Shown: in pieces, positions 25,198 to 33,122 of the stretch
How positions within the stretch are numbered: position 1 is the stretch's first letter
Layout of the letters: every line of letters starts with the position of its first letter
Assembly: GCF_000337555.1 (NCBI RefSeq)
Contig: NZ_AOIO01000033.1
Location: forward strand, 1 to 48,019
Length of the DNA: 48,019 bases
Reading direction: 5' to 3'
DNA from: Natrialba asiatica DSM 12278
Lineage (GTDB): Archaea; Halobacteriota; Halobacteria; Halobacteriales; Natrialbaceae
Made by a program: the position numbers and the translations under genes
The notes under the pieces: model-generated
Database searches by the model: none
Seen by the model: only the letters and a program-made list of their open reading frames with translations
Told to the model about the DNA's origin: nothing

Positions 25198-25785
25198 TCA
25201 TAACCACCTTACTTTTTTGCGTTCTCGCTGCTGAGCCTCAGGGCTATAGCTACCTCGATAGTGTTCGAGGAAGGTCTCGAGGTCGTTCCACCCACCCCAG
25301 TCACAGACCAAGAGCGGATCGACATCGTCTGAGGCGAGTGCAGTCGCCCAGGTCCGACGGAGATCGTGGAACCCGAGGTGATCCCAGCCGGCGTCTCCCG
25401 TCTCGTCGTACAGTTGGTCGGCAGACGATCGAACCCACCGCCGGAGTGAGCGCGTACTCGTGATCTCGACGAGCGACGAGCTGGTCGGTGCGTCGCGCAC
25501 GTCGTCGACCGTTCGGATGGTCGTCGCGAGATCGCGCGGGACCGGAGTCTCTCGGAACTTGTCACCTTTCCCGTGCCAGACGCGGAGCATCGTTCCAGCG
25601 TCGGTGTCGACGACGTCCTCCGGTGCAACATCGAGGACCTCGTGTGAGCGGAGTCCGCACCGCGCTCCGAGTGCGAACGCGATCCGCTGCTGGGTATCGT
25701 CGGCAGCCTCGAGCAACTGTTCCACTTCGTTCTGGCTGAGCCAGACCTTCATGTCGTCGCGGTTCTCGTGCTGTTGCAGATTCAT
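25198..25785 (-). CDS. Second, short tyrosine recombinase (XerC/D-like, catalytic domain only)
   Basis: A 195-residue tyrosine recombinase. All catalytic residues are present: Arg46 in CGLRSHEV, Lys73/76 in HGKGDKF, His140 and Arg143 in FHDLRRTW, Trp166, and Tyr176 in FLEHYRGS. The N-terminal core-binding domain is missing; only about 20 residues precede the catalytic domain. Short integrases of this type occur in pleolipoviruses, haloarchaeal plasmids and pSN-type elements. A perfect palindrome (25788-25811) ends 2 bp before its start codon. It could act in inversion, resolution of dimers, or be left from a second element. Confidence 0.85.
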   Translation of the reverse strand: MNLQQHENRDDMKVWLSQNEVEQLLEAADDTQQRIAFALGARCGLRSHEVLDVAPEDVVDTDAGTMLRVWHGKGDKFRETPVPRDLATTIRTVDDVRDAPTSSSLVEITSTRSLRRWVRSSADQLYDETGDAGWDHLGFHDLRRTWATALASDDVDPLLVCDWGGWNDLETFLEHYRGSYSPEAQQRERKKVRWL

Positions 25786-25787
25786 GC

Positions 25788-25811
25788 GTCCGGGATGCCT
25801 GCATCCCGGAC
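25788..25811. promoter_or_regulatory. Perfect 11-bp palindrome at the start of the short recombinase
   Basis: GTCCGGGATGC-CT-GCATCCCGGAC has 11-bp arms and a 2-nt spacer, and lies just upstream of the recombinase ATG (minus strand). It could be a recombination core, with arms bound by two recombinase monomers, or an autoregulatory operator; it could also form a hairpin in the leader. A T6 run follows at 25832. Confidence 0.7.
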
Positions 25812-26009
25812 AAGAACCGCCGGGAATCTAGTTTTTTCGGTGGTGCTCGAGGGGGAGATCGGGTCGATTCTGTCCGACTCTACCAGTATTCTCGGACACC
25901 GCGCTCGCAGTAACTACGGCTGTATATCCATCAGTCAAGAAGTTACAGTACCACCAGGACGATTTCATACGACGGAAATCTTATTACTGCCGTATGATAA
26001 TACCTGGTA

Positions 26010-27872
26010 ATGGCCAAAAACCGGAGCGATAATCAACGGCTTGAAGATCTCTCTCGTGGAAAAGCTCAGGTTCTCCTAAGCCCATTCGTTGTTAACGAGT
26101 TGGAGAATGACTTCGGCCTCGATCTCGAAGTGGCACTGACAGAAGAAGATACAGAAGATGTTCAAGAGGTAACTGCTCAGAACTTCTACATCCAACTAAA
26201 AGCCTCTAATAGCTTCGAAGGTGATAAGGCTAAATTCGACATACGGACTTCTGACCTAAAGTTCTATATCAGGCAGAACATTCCCGTTATTCTCGCACTA
26301 TACGATGAAGAAGCAGACACATTTTACTGGTGTGCGATCCAAGAATATGTCTGGGACAAGTTAGAACGTAAAAAACCAGACTGGAGACGACAAACAACAT
26401 TTCGGATGAAAGTCGATAAAGACTATACTTTTGAAGATCTTGATATCCTAAACCGTACTGTCGAAGACGTACAGAAACGAATCTTACGGCGCCAAAATCG
26501 AGGGCTCGATATTGGAGAAGGTGTCGCAATTAATGTTAATGATTTTCGTGAAATGGACGAGCAGATAGAGTCCGATATTATGAACTACAAGGGCCATTCC
26601 CTTCTGAAGTCAAAAAAGTTGATGAAACAAGGAGAGGAAAGCGAGGCCCGCAAAATAATTGAAGAAGTTCTTCAAGCACCGAAAGACGATGAGGGTAAAG
26701 TGAAATCTATTCTCGCTAGAATGTTCTTCATAGACCCCATGGAGCCAGAGAGTGCGCGGCAAGTTCTGAAACTAAGTGGTCATGGGATCGAGCTGGCTGA
26801 GGAATTGGAGATGATTGGAGATGAACAATACCTCCGTGTGCAACGTGAAATAGCGAAGCTCTACTTGTTACTGGATAAGCAACGAGATATCGCTATCATG
26901 GCTTCTATCCAGGAAGAGGCAACATACAGTGGTGATGACGTACTTGCATCGCTTTCTATAGAGGAGAGGGAACTGCTGGAAAAGAAGCTTGAGGTGTCTA
27001 CTGAACTGAACAATGCACTAGCTGCATTGCTTGATGAGGGCTTGTTTTTCGAGTATGCGACCTGTTTGTCTGATATTATCGACTTCATCTCTCGTCAATT
27101 AATGGGGTCCGTAGCTCTGCGAAGAGTTGACCGTGACACGCTTTCTGAACGAGAGCACCCGTTCGTAGAGCAAGCTGAGCAAATATTAGACTTCCTACCG
27201 GAACGAGAGGAAGCCTACAATCTACACAAGAGCCTGGCACTCTATCGGCATCATACTTGTAATCCAGATACAGCACTTGTTCACGCTGAGAAATGCGTTG
27301 AGTTGGCCGAGATGTTAGAGGATCAGCGTCTGATACCCTTGAGCCGGGACCTTGTTGAGAAAATCGAAAACGAGCCAGATCCGTACGCAGAATTCTCCAA
27401 TCCAGATGCTGCAGAGGATGACCGTGACTTAGAGATGGGTGAGCGCCAGGACATGATGAAGACACTGGTAGAACAGTTAGGCCATAACGTAGAGGATCCC
27501 GCGAACGCGTATGATAGGGCGTTAAGACAAGGAATTGAAGATGCTGATCCAACAGAGTACTTTCGATACTGTGAGCATTTGAGGATGCGATACTACACAA
27601 CTAATCAATTAGGCAAAGCAACGGGTGTCCACACACTTGGAGAGAAGGTAATGTGGTGCGGGCACGGCGGACACATATCCGGAACTGATTTAGAATCAAT
27701 GTTCTCCGAGTTCAAGAGTGCGTACTGTGAAGACTGCAAGTATCATTCACCTCGAAGTGACGATTGGACGTGTACATTTGGCTGGTATGAGGATCAAATT
27801 GAGTTTGAGAATTTTTCGAAGTTTTTGGAAGAATACGAGGAGGAGCATTTCACACAGGAAGTAAGTGAATAG
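26010..27872 (+). CDS. DUF4365-like nuclease domain fused to a long TPR-like helical region
   Basis: A 620-residue protein. Residues about 20-145 match the DUF4365 domain of the PD-(D/E)XK-like type: ENDFGLDLEV (Asp38), then FYIQLKAS (Q62-x-K64), then a strand and PVILALYDEEADTFYWCAI. Residues 150-550 are mostly helices, with repeated patterns such as AEEAR/ARKIIEEVL and CVELAEMLEDQ, like TPR repeats. Near the C-terminus a Cys/His cluster (WCGHGGHIS ... YCEDCKYH ... WTC) may bind zinc. DUF4365 proteins are commonly found in defence islands and mobile elements. The gene is AT-rich and stands alone with its own upstream region. Confidence 0.65.
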   Translation: MAKNRSDNQRLEDLSRGKAQVLLSPFVVNELENDFGLDLEVALTEEDTEDVQEVTAQNFYIQLKASNSFEGDKAKFDIRTSDLKFYIRQNIPVILALYDEEADTFYWCAIQEYVWDKLERKKPDWRRQTTFRMKVDKDYTFEDLDILNRTVEDVQKRILRRQNRGLDIGEGVAINVNDFREMDEQIESDIMNYKGHSLLKSKKLMKQGEESEARKIIEEVLQAPKDDEGKVKSILARMFFIDPMEPESARQVLKLSGHGIELAEELEMIGDEQYLRVQREIAKLYLLLDKQRDIAIMASIQEEATYSGDDVLASLSIEERELLEKKLEVSTELNNALAALLDEGLFFEYATCLSDIIDFISRQLMGSVALRRVDRDTLSEREHPFVEQAEQILDFLPEREEAYNLHKSLALYRHHTCNPDTALVHAEKCVELAEMLEDQRLIPLSRDLVEKIENEPDPYAEFSNPDAAEDDRDLEMGERQDMMKTLVEQLGHNVEDPANAYDRALRQGIEDADPTEYFRYCEHLRMRYYTTNQLGKATGVHTLGEKVMWCGHGGHISGTDLESMFSEFKSAYCEDCKYHSPRSDDWTCTFGWYEDQIEFENFSKFLEEYEEEHFTQEVSE

Positions 27873-27943
27873 CAGAGCTTCTGTCGTTAATTGCTTCTCC
27901 ACAATCGTCTGTTTAACCGTATCACAATGTTAAATGGTGTTAT

Positions 27944-28579
27944 TCAGCGTTCAGAGACACTAGAGTTGTTTATGCTTTTTCGGCTTTCGTAGATGAGAAA
28001 AGCAAAGAAAGCGATGAGAAGAAGGACAAATACCTGGTTCATCATATCTTGTGAGGAGTACCAATCCCAAATCAAAGAAGTGAATGTTAAAAGGTACTCT
28101 GAGGCTGCGAGGATGACAACAACACTTGTTGAAAGATATCCAGAGAGATACTTCAGAAGGGCCCTATAGTCATCGTTTTCGGCGACAAGAGGGGTTAGGT
28201 GTGCAAGTGTCGTAAGAACCCCTCCACATACAAGTAAAGTATACGAAGGGAACTGGTTGAATATCGTGGATTCAACGGTCAGAATAGACATCACAGCTAA
28301 AGTGGAGAATACACCAAATAGATACCAGCTCAGACCAGATTGATGTTGTTTTAGTGACGATCCTAAGTAGTAGCCTGTTCCGAGTCCGATTGATGACATC
28401 CGGATCGAGGTAATAAGTTCGCCAGAGATATCTATCAGATCGGTTGATTGACCAACAGCACCACCGAGTAAGGTGAGAAAAAGAATGCTCATTATACCCA
28501 ATAAGAATGCCGTCACTGAACCGTACAGTTGGTGGCTCTGTATTCGCTGAGGTAGCGTCTGTGAAACCTCTTTTGACAT
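27944..28579 (-). CDS. Multi-pass membrane protein, unknown
   Basis: A 211-residue protein with about five predicted membrane segments (for example SVTAFLLGIMSILFLTLLGG, TLAVMSILTV, TLLVCGGVLTTLAHLTPL, LLLIAFFAFLIYE). It is convergent with the DUF4365-like gene, with AT-rich codons. Effectors of many defence systems are small membrane proteins; here that is only a contextual guess. Confidence 0.6.
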   Translation of the reverse strand: MSKEVSQTLPQRIQSHQLYGSVTAFLLGIMSILFLTLLGGAVGQSTDLIDISGELITSIRMSSIGLGTGYYLGSSLKQHQSGLSWYLFGVFSTLAVMSILTVESTIFNQFPSYTLLVCGGVLTTLAHLTPLVAENDDYRALLKYLSGYLSTSVVVILAASEYLLTFTSLIWDWYSSQDMMNQVFVLLLIAFFAFLIYESRKSINNSSVSER

Positions 28580-28659
28580 AACTAAATTGGAGATAGAGAC
28601 GACTTTATATATTCTTGTTTGCCAGTCCTTCGTTATCTGATGTCGGTTTTAATCTCCGA

Positions 28660-28860
28660 TCACGATATCACAGGTTTCGGATAATCATCTGGGTCGATTA
28701 CAGACACCTCCCACGTCCCGGTATCCTTCTGGGTCACCCGCACTGGCTGATCTTTCACGTTGCCCTCTTCATCGACCAATCCAAGCGCCCGAAGCTCGCT
28801 CTTCGGGAGCACAACACCGCCCGACGTACGACCAACTTGTACCAACTGATGGATCGGCAT
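28660..28860 (-). CDS. AbrB/MazE-type small DNA-binding protein
   Basis: A 66-residue protein with the swapped-hairpin AbrB pattern: LVQVGRTSGGVVLPKSELRALGL, with a hydrophobic strand at the C-terminus (WEVSVIDPD). AbrB-like proteins serve as antitoxins or as regulators. It is divergent from the virion operon at 28966 across a 105-bp AT-rich gap, so it may control the late promoter. Confidence 0.6.
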   Translation of the reverse strand: MPIHQLVQVGRTSGGVVLPKSELRALGLVDEEGNVKDQPVRVTQKDTGTWEVSVIDPDDYPKPVIS

Positions 28861-28965
28861 GACTACGTTTTCAACTGGTCCTGAATCTGTTTAAACATTG
28901 GTCTCACCAGTACGAGACTATGATATTCCTGACCGCTATCACTCGCTCGAGAGTTCCATCTGAGC

Positions 28966-29289
28966 ATGGGTGCAGACAACCCGCCACCGACTGACGGGGA
29001 GCCTATCGACGAGGTCTACCACGACCGGAATCTGCTCGCGATCGCCTTCGCGAGTGCGATCCGGCTCACGTGGGGCCCGAACAGCGCCGGCTGGTACTGG
29101 CACGACGAGTGGCCCCTCGTCTGGGTTGATACTCCGACGGGGCAGAAGTCGTGGCACGTCACTCCCGATCTCGAGGATGTTCTCGAGCGTTCGTCGCTCC
29201 AACAGACCAACCCAGAGGGCGGTTACGACGGACACTCGCGGACGCTGAAGAACTGCCGACTTGCCCGCTACATCACCGGAGCCTACTGA
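28966..29289 (+). CDS. Small virion-module protein, unknown
   Basis: A 107-residue soluble protein, first gene of the late operon. Recognisable only as a repeated haloviral-type sequence rich in Trp (GWYWHDEWPLVWVD). It ends TGATG, coupled to the next gene. The spacing from the late promoter region at 28861-28965 suggests it is the first product. No function assigned. Confidence 0.55.
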   Translation: MGADNPPPTDGEPIDEVYHDRNLLAIAFASAIRLTWGPNSAGWYWHDEWPLVWVDTPTGQKSWHVTPDLEDVLERSSLQQTNPEGGYDGHSRTLKNCRLARYITGAY

Positions 29290-30383
29290 TGACCGAACGG
29301 ATTGAGTTCGGATCGAAAGCGGCGGCCGACCAGTTCCGCGACGAGTACGCCGACCACCTCTGTGCCGACGACGATCGCCGACTCAAGACCGTCGCGATCT
29401 CCTCGGACGCGCCCAACTACGTCCTCGAGACGGCAACGATCGAAGCGTCCGATAGCCAGGCCGACCGGGACGGCTCAGGCCAGCTCCCCCTCGAGGATCA
29501 CGAAATCGAGTCGATCGACTGGTCGAAGGGACGGGCGAACGTCCCGTGGGCCCGCTCGGTCAAAGCGGTGATGCGCGACGAAGGCGTCGACGACTGGCTT
29601 GCCTTCCTCGATCCGTCGCTCACCGTCGACGAACACCGCGACGTTGCCAAGCGGGCCACTCGAGACGAGCGCGGTGATCGCCTCGATTCCGAATCGGATG
29701 TCGACGAGCAACTCGCCGAGACGCGAGCTGCAGGCGATCAATGCGGTAACGCGGCGACCCACTGTGAGGACGGCGACGATGCCGCCTGCGAGTTCCTCAC
29801 TGACGAATGTGGATTCGACGAATCGGAGGTACAGACGCTCCTCTCCAATTTCGATGATGAAGTTCCGTCCGACGAAATCACCGGGAAGTGGCTCGGTACG
29901 ATACGGCGGGCCTGGCAAGGCTACCACAACGCGACCGACACGCTTGAGGCAGCCCTCGCAGAAGCCGGCGATTCGGTCAACCACGCGATCGCCGCCGCGA
30001 AGGCCATCAATGGCATCCGCCGAGCGCACGGTCAGGACGAAATTGAGGCGTTCACCGAACTCGAGCGACTGCAGCGGCCCCTTCGGTGGGATCCAACGGC
30101 GGAGATCAGTGATGAACTCGACACCGACGACGAATCTGACGACCAACCGCTCGCAGATGATCGCCACCTCGAGGACGAGACGGACGAGACGCTGTTCGAC
30201 CACGCGGTGAACGAACCCGACGAAGGATCCGACGGACCCTCGAGGGAGTTCCGCGCAACTCAGCAAGACGGCTACCTCCGACAGAGTGACGGTGATGACG
30301 TCGACGAACGCGAGGGACTCGGCCAGTTCGGAGCCAGGAGAAGCGACACGAAAGCACTCGAAGACTTCGAGAGCGACTCATGA
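29289..30383 (+). CDS. Acidic virion-module protein, unknown
   Basis: A 364-residue, very acidic protein. Two segments look folded: residues about 1-45 and the central region (IDWSKGRANVPWARSVKAVMRDEGVDDWLAFLDPS). A helical region near residues 205-260 (NATDTLEAALAEAGDSVNHAIAAAKAINGIRRAHG) has a repeated helical pattern. Its place before the ATPase operon suits a structural or DNA-associated virion protein (position of VP1 in SH1), which is inference from order alone. TGATG and ATGA overlaps tie it to both neighbours. Confidence 0.55.
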   Translation: MTERIEFGSKAAADQFRDEYADHLCADDDRRLKTVAISSDAPNYVLETATIEASDSQADRDGSGQLPLEDHEIESIDWSKGRANVPWARSVKAVMRDEGVDDWLAFLDPSLTVDEHRDVAKRATRDERGDRLDSESDVDEQLAETRAAGDQCGNAATHCEDGDDAACEFLTDECGFDESEVQTLLSNFDDEVPSDEITGKWLGTIRRAWQGYHNATDTLEAALAEAGDSVNHAIAAAKAINGIRRAHGQDEIEAFTELERLQRPLRWDPTAEISDELDTDDESDDQPLADDRHLEDETDETLFDHAVNEPDEGSDGPSREFRATQQDGYLRQSDGDDVDEREGLGQFGARRSDTKALEDFESDS

Positions 30384-31018
30384 CAGGCTACTTCTGCCCC
30401 GTCGAGGGGTGCGACAAACACGACGATGAATGGGACGACGAGCAACCTCCTTTCGCCTCGAGGGAGGCGGTCAGGAGCCACATCAACGCGATGAGCGGCG
30501 ACGACCACCAGCGAGCAAGGGACGAAGGGGCCTGGGAAGGGGCCCCGACCAGCAGCGAAGGCACAGACGGCGAGGGGGTCGAGAGCAGCGACGACCAGCA
30601 ACCCGAAGGGACCGAGAGCAGCAACGACCAGCCAGACGAGCAGGCAGAAAGCAGCAACGAAGGGGACGAACCCAGCCCCTCGAGCAGCGACTCGACTGAC
30701 GAGAGCAACGACGACCAAGGAGACGAGCAAGTGAAACCCGCAGACAGCACCGACCCGTGGGACCCAGACGAGCAGGGAAACGACCAGCAAAAAGGGGCCG
30801 CTCAAGGGGCCTCGAGCAGCGCCTCGATCGGTGGACCGAGTCTCCGGACCACTGCCGTCCTGATCGGGGCGGCCGTCGCCGTGGCGCTCCTGATCCTCTT
30901 GTGGCGTCGTCGCCGGTCGAACATGATCGACGCCGACTCGGCCGACCCGACGCCCAACGAGGACGACTCGAGCGGCAACGGCATCGACCGCGAGGCCGGG
31001 GGTGGTCTCGTTGACTGA
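30380..31018 (+). CDS. C2H2-type zinc finger with acidic linker and membrane anchor
   Basis: A 212-residue protein of three parts. The N-terminus has a zinc finger: Cys6-x4-Cys11 and His34/His43 (FCPVEGCDKH, then VRSHINAMSGDDH). Residues about 45-150 are low-complexity Asp/Glu/Ser/Gln. A single membrane segment follows (TTAVLIGAAVAVALLILLW) with a basic stop (RRRR), then an acidic tail. The protein could tie the viral genome (finger) to the internal membrane (anchor). It overlaps both neighbours. Confidence 0.65.
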   Translation: MTGYFCPVEGCDKHDDEWDDEQPPFASREAVRSHINAMSGDDHQRARDEGAWEGAPTSSEGTDGEGVESSDDQQPEGTESSNDQPDEQAESSNEGDEPSPSSSDSTDESNDDQGDEQVKPADSTDPWDPDEQGNDQQKGAAQGASSSASIGGPSLRTTAVLIGAAVAVALLILLWRRRRSNMIDADSADPTPNEDDSSGNGIDREAGGGLVD

Positions 31019-31529
31019 CGACCGAGACGGCGACCGCGAGGACGAACCCGAGCCCGAGGAGTCCCTCGAGGAAGAAGCCTACGCGGACATCGATCCGGAG
31101 ATAGCCGAGCAGGTTGCGGAAGCCGACGCCGAGGACCCCGACAAAGAGGTAGACGTCGACGACCCGGCAGAGGAGCAGGACGGCACCGACGACAGTACCA
31201 GTACGGGCGACCGGAAGACGGTCGGTCACGTCTACTGCCGGGCCCTCGGAGCCGGCGCGGCGATCAGCCAAGACCGGATGGGGTCGGGCGTCGACGACCG
31301 CTCGGCGGTGATCGACGAGTACGCTGACCTCGCGAAGGAACTCGACCTCGACGAGTACATGGACCAGTGGTACCGGGAGAACCTGAGCGGCAGCTCGGAA
31401 CTCGGGCCCGGTCAGGGACTCGTGGCGATGACCTCGCTGTTCGCCGTGATGGTTCTCGTCGAGGACACGGAGATGCTCGACGGGGCGATCGACTCCATGA
31501 GCGGAGCCACTGCGGAGGTGGAGGCATGA
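31002..31529 (+). CDS. Acidic protein with C-terminal hydrophobic segment
   Basis: A 175-residue protein. The N-terminal 70 residues are acidic low-complexity; the C-terminus has a hydrophobic segment (GQGLVAMTSLFAVMVLVE) that may anchor it in the viral membrane. The start is uncertain: GTG at 31002 (overlap 17 nt) or TTG at 31011. ATGA couples it to the next gene. Unknown function within the late operon. Confidence 0.55.
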   Translation: MVSLTDDRDGDREDEPEPEESLEEEAYADIDPEIAEQVAEADAEDPDKEVDVDDPAEEQDGTDDSTSTGDRKTVGHVYCRALGAGAAISQDRMGSGVDDRSAVIDEYADLAKELDLDEYMDQWYRENLSGSSELGPGQGLVAMTSLFAVMVLVEDTEMLDGAIDSMSGATAEVEA

Positions 31530-32113
31530 ACCTCCGCGAGATCGCGACCGGCGGCGACCCGCGGAAGGCCCTCGCGACCAAGTTCTTCCAGAGCAAGCAG
31601 GCCGAAGCCTTCCTCTCGATCGTCGCTCACCGCGAGCGGCGGATCATGGAGGCCGTCGCCGATCTGCAGGAAGCCGTCGACGATGACAACATCGAACCCC
31701 TCGAGGGACTGCCGTCGGTCGACGACCGCGTCGAGCAGATTCGCTCGATGGCGCTCGCGATGATTGACGATTCGCTCCCCTCGTGGTACGTCGAGGAAGC
31801 GATCGACATCGACAACGCCGAGGAAGCCGCTCAGTACGCCGATCTCTCCGACGAGGAGTGGCAGACGACCAAAGAGACGTGGGCCGACCGCTACCGCGAG
31901 CAAGGCGTCGAGGGCGGCGTCGACGAACTCGCGACCGCCCACGTCCGTACCCGCTTCGATGTTGACGACCTCGAGACGTTCCGCGAGGCCGTCGTCGAGT
32001 GGCCCAACGAGCGACAGCAAGCCGTCCTCGAGGAAGCCCTCGCCGGCGGCCTCGAGATGGCCGAACAGGGGATCCGCGACGTAACCGACGCCGTCGACTC
32101 GGAGGATCGATGA
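31526..32113 (+). CDS. Helical virion-module protein, unknown
   Basis: A 195-residue soluble protein rich in charged helices (KFFQSKQAEAFLSIVAHRERRIMEAVADLQEAV; WQTTKETWADRYREQG). It is located directly before the packaging ATPase and coupled to it by an ATGA overlap (32110-32113), which suggests it works with the ATPase, for example as a DNA-entry or portal-vertex partner. This is inference from position. Confidence 0.55.
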   Translation: MNLREIATGGDPRKALATKFFQSKQAEAFLSIVAHRERRIMEAVADLQEAVDDDNIEPLEGLPSVDDRVEQIRSMALAMIDDSLPSWYVEEAIDIDNAEEAAQYADLSDEEWQTTKETWADRYREQGVEGGVDELATAHVRTRFDVDDLETFREAVVEWPNERQQAVLEEALAGGLEMAEQGIRDVTDAVDSEDR

Positions 32114-32898
32114 ACCTCGCGTTCGGTGCCCGAACGAACTGGGGGAAATCGTACGGTCTACAGGCGTACACGGAACGCAACGCGCCGGAGTACGACCGGA
32201 CGGTACTCGTCGACTACAAGGACGAGTACACCGGCCTCGTCGAGTCAGGGCTCCTGCAACGGCTCCCGCTCCGACCGGGAACTGACGAGCTCTCGCGGGC
32301 CGAGTGGCGACGGATCTTCGAGGACAACGGCAGCCTCCAACTCGCCCGCGACGGCATGACCGACGACGCCTGGCGCGAGGCGATCGCGACCGCCATCGCC
32401 GCGCTCGCCCAGCTCGAGGAACGCACGTTCCTGGGACTGGACGAGGCGCACCGTCTCGCTCCCCAGCGGGACGGTTACCCCGACGAGTTTGACACGCTCG
32501 CGACGACCTGGCACGGCGACGGAATGGGCGTCGCTTGGGTCACCCAGCGCTTCGCGAAGCTCGATGAAGATATCGCCTCGCAGTGTCAGGCGTCGATGCT
32601 CGGCGGCTTCGGCTCCGGGAACGATCTCGACAAGGTCCGTGGGATCGTCGAGTACCCCGCTGATGTCCACAAGGCCGATGCCGAAACCTGCCCGCGGACG
32701 CTCCCCGACGAGTTACTCGTCGACGGCGAATCGCTGACGCTTCGCCGGTTCAGCGACGACACGGGCAACACGATCGGCTCCGAGTGGATCTACTCGGATG
32801 ACACTACCCTCAGACGCATCGATTCACGCGAATGGACGCTCGAGAGTACCCACTACGGAAGTGATCGCGTCCGGATCAAACACCCCTTCGACGACTAA
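32110..32898 (+). CDS. Genome-packaging ATPase, HerA/FtsK superfamily
   Basis: A 262-residue ATPase with Walker A GARTNWGKS (residues 6-14), Walker B FLGLDE (107-112) followed by AHRLAP, and a sensor glutamine in VTQRFAK (Q146). The order and the DEAHRLAP box match A32-like packaging ATPases of membrane-containing icosahedral viruses such as SH1 and SNJ1. It would pump viral DNA into the procapsid. Its presence, with two capsid genes 2 kb downstream, is the strongest evidence for the virus family. Confidence 0.9.
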   Translation: MNLAFGARTNWGKSYGLQAYTERNAPEYDRTVLVDYKDEYTGLVESGLLQRLPLRPGTDELSRAEWRRIFEDNGSLQLARDGMTDDAWREAIATAIAALAQLEERTFLGLDEAHRLAPQRDGYPDEFDTLATTWHGDGMGVAWVTQRFAKLDEDIASQCQASMLGGFGSGNDLDKVRGIVEYPADVHKADAETCPRTLPDELLVDGESLTLRRFSDDTGNTIGSEWIYSDDTTLRRIDSREWTLESTHYGSDRVRIKHPFDD

Positions 32899-32902
32899 TC
32901 AG

Positions 32903-33094
32903 ATGCGCACCGATGTCACGCTCCGCGGGAGCAAGGCCGACCAGTTCGAACGGATTCAGAATCACCTCGAGGACCGCCGCGGTCACGAACTCTCGCGAAC
33001 CGATGTTGTCGGGGTCTTAATGGCCGAGTTTGAGCAAGATACCGAAACTGACCGTGCCAATTCTACTAAACTACTCAATTGCCGTCGAAAATAG
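32903..33094 (+). CDS. Small RHH-like protein
   Basis: A 63-residue protein starting MRTDVTLRGSKADQFERIQN, the ribbon-helix-helix pattern (a strand then two helices, with RTDVVGVLMAEF). RHH proteins are small DNA-binding repressors. It is 4 bp after the ATPase stop, the last gene of the operon before the AT-rich inserted gene. Confidence 0.6.
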   Translation: MRTDVTLRGSKADQFERIQNHLEDRRGHELSRTDVVGVLMAEFEQDTETDRANSTKLLNCRRK

Positions 33095-33122
33095 TATGAT
33101 CCATCTCTATTAACATCTCAAT

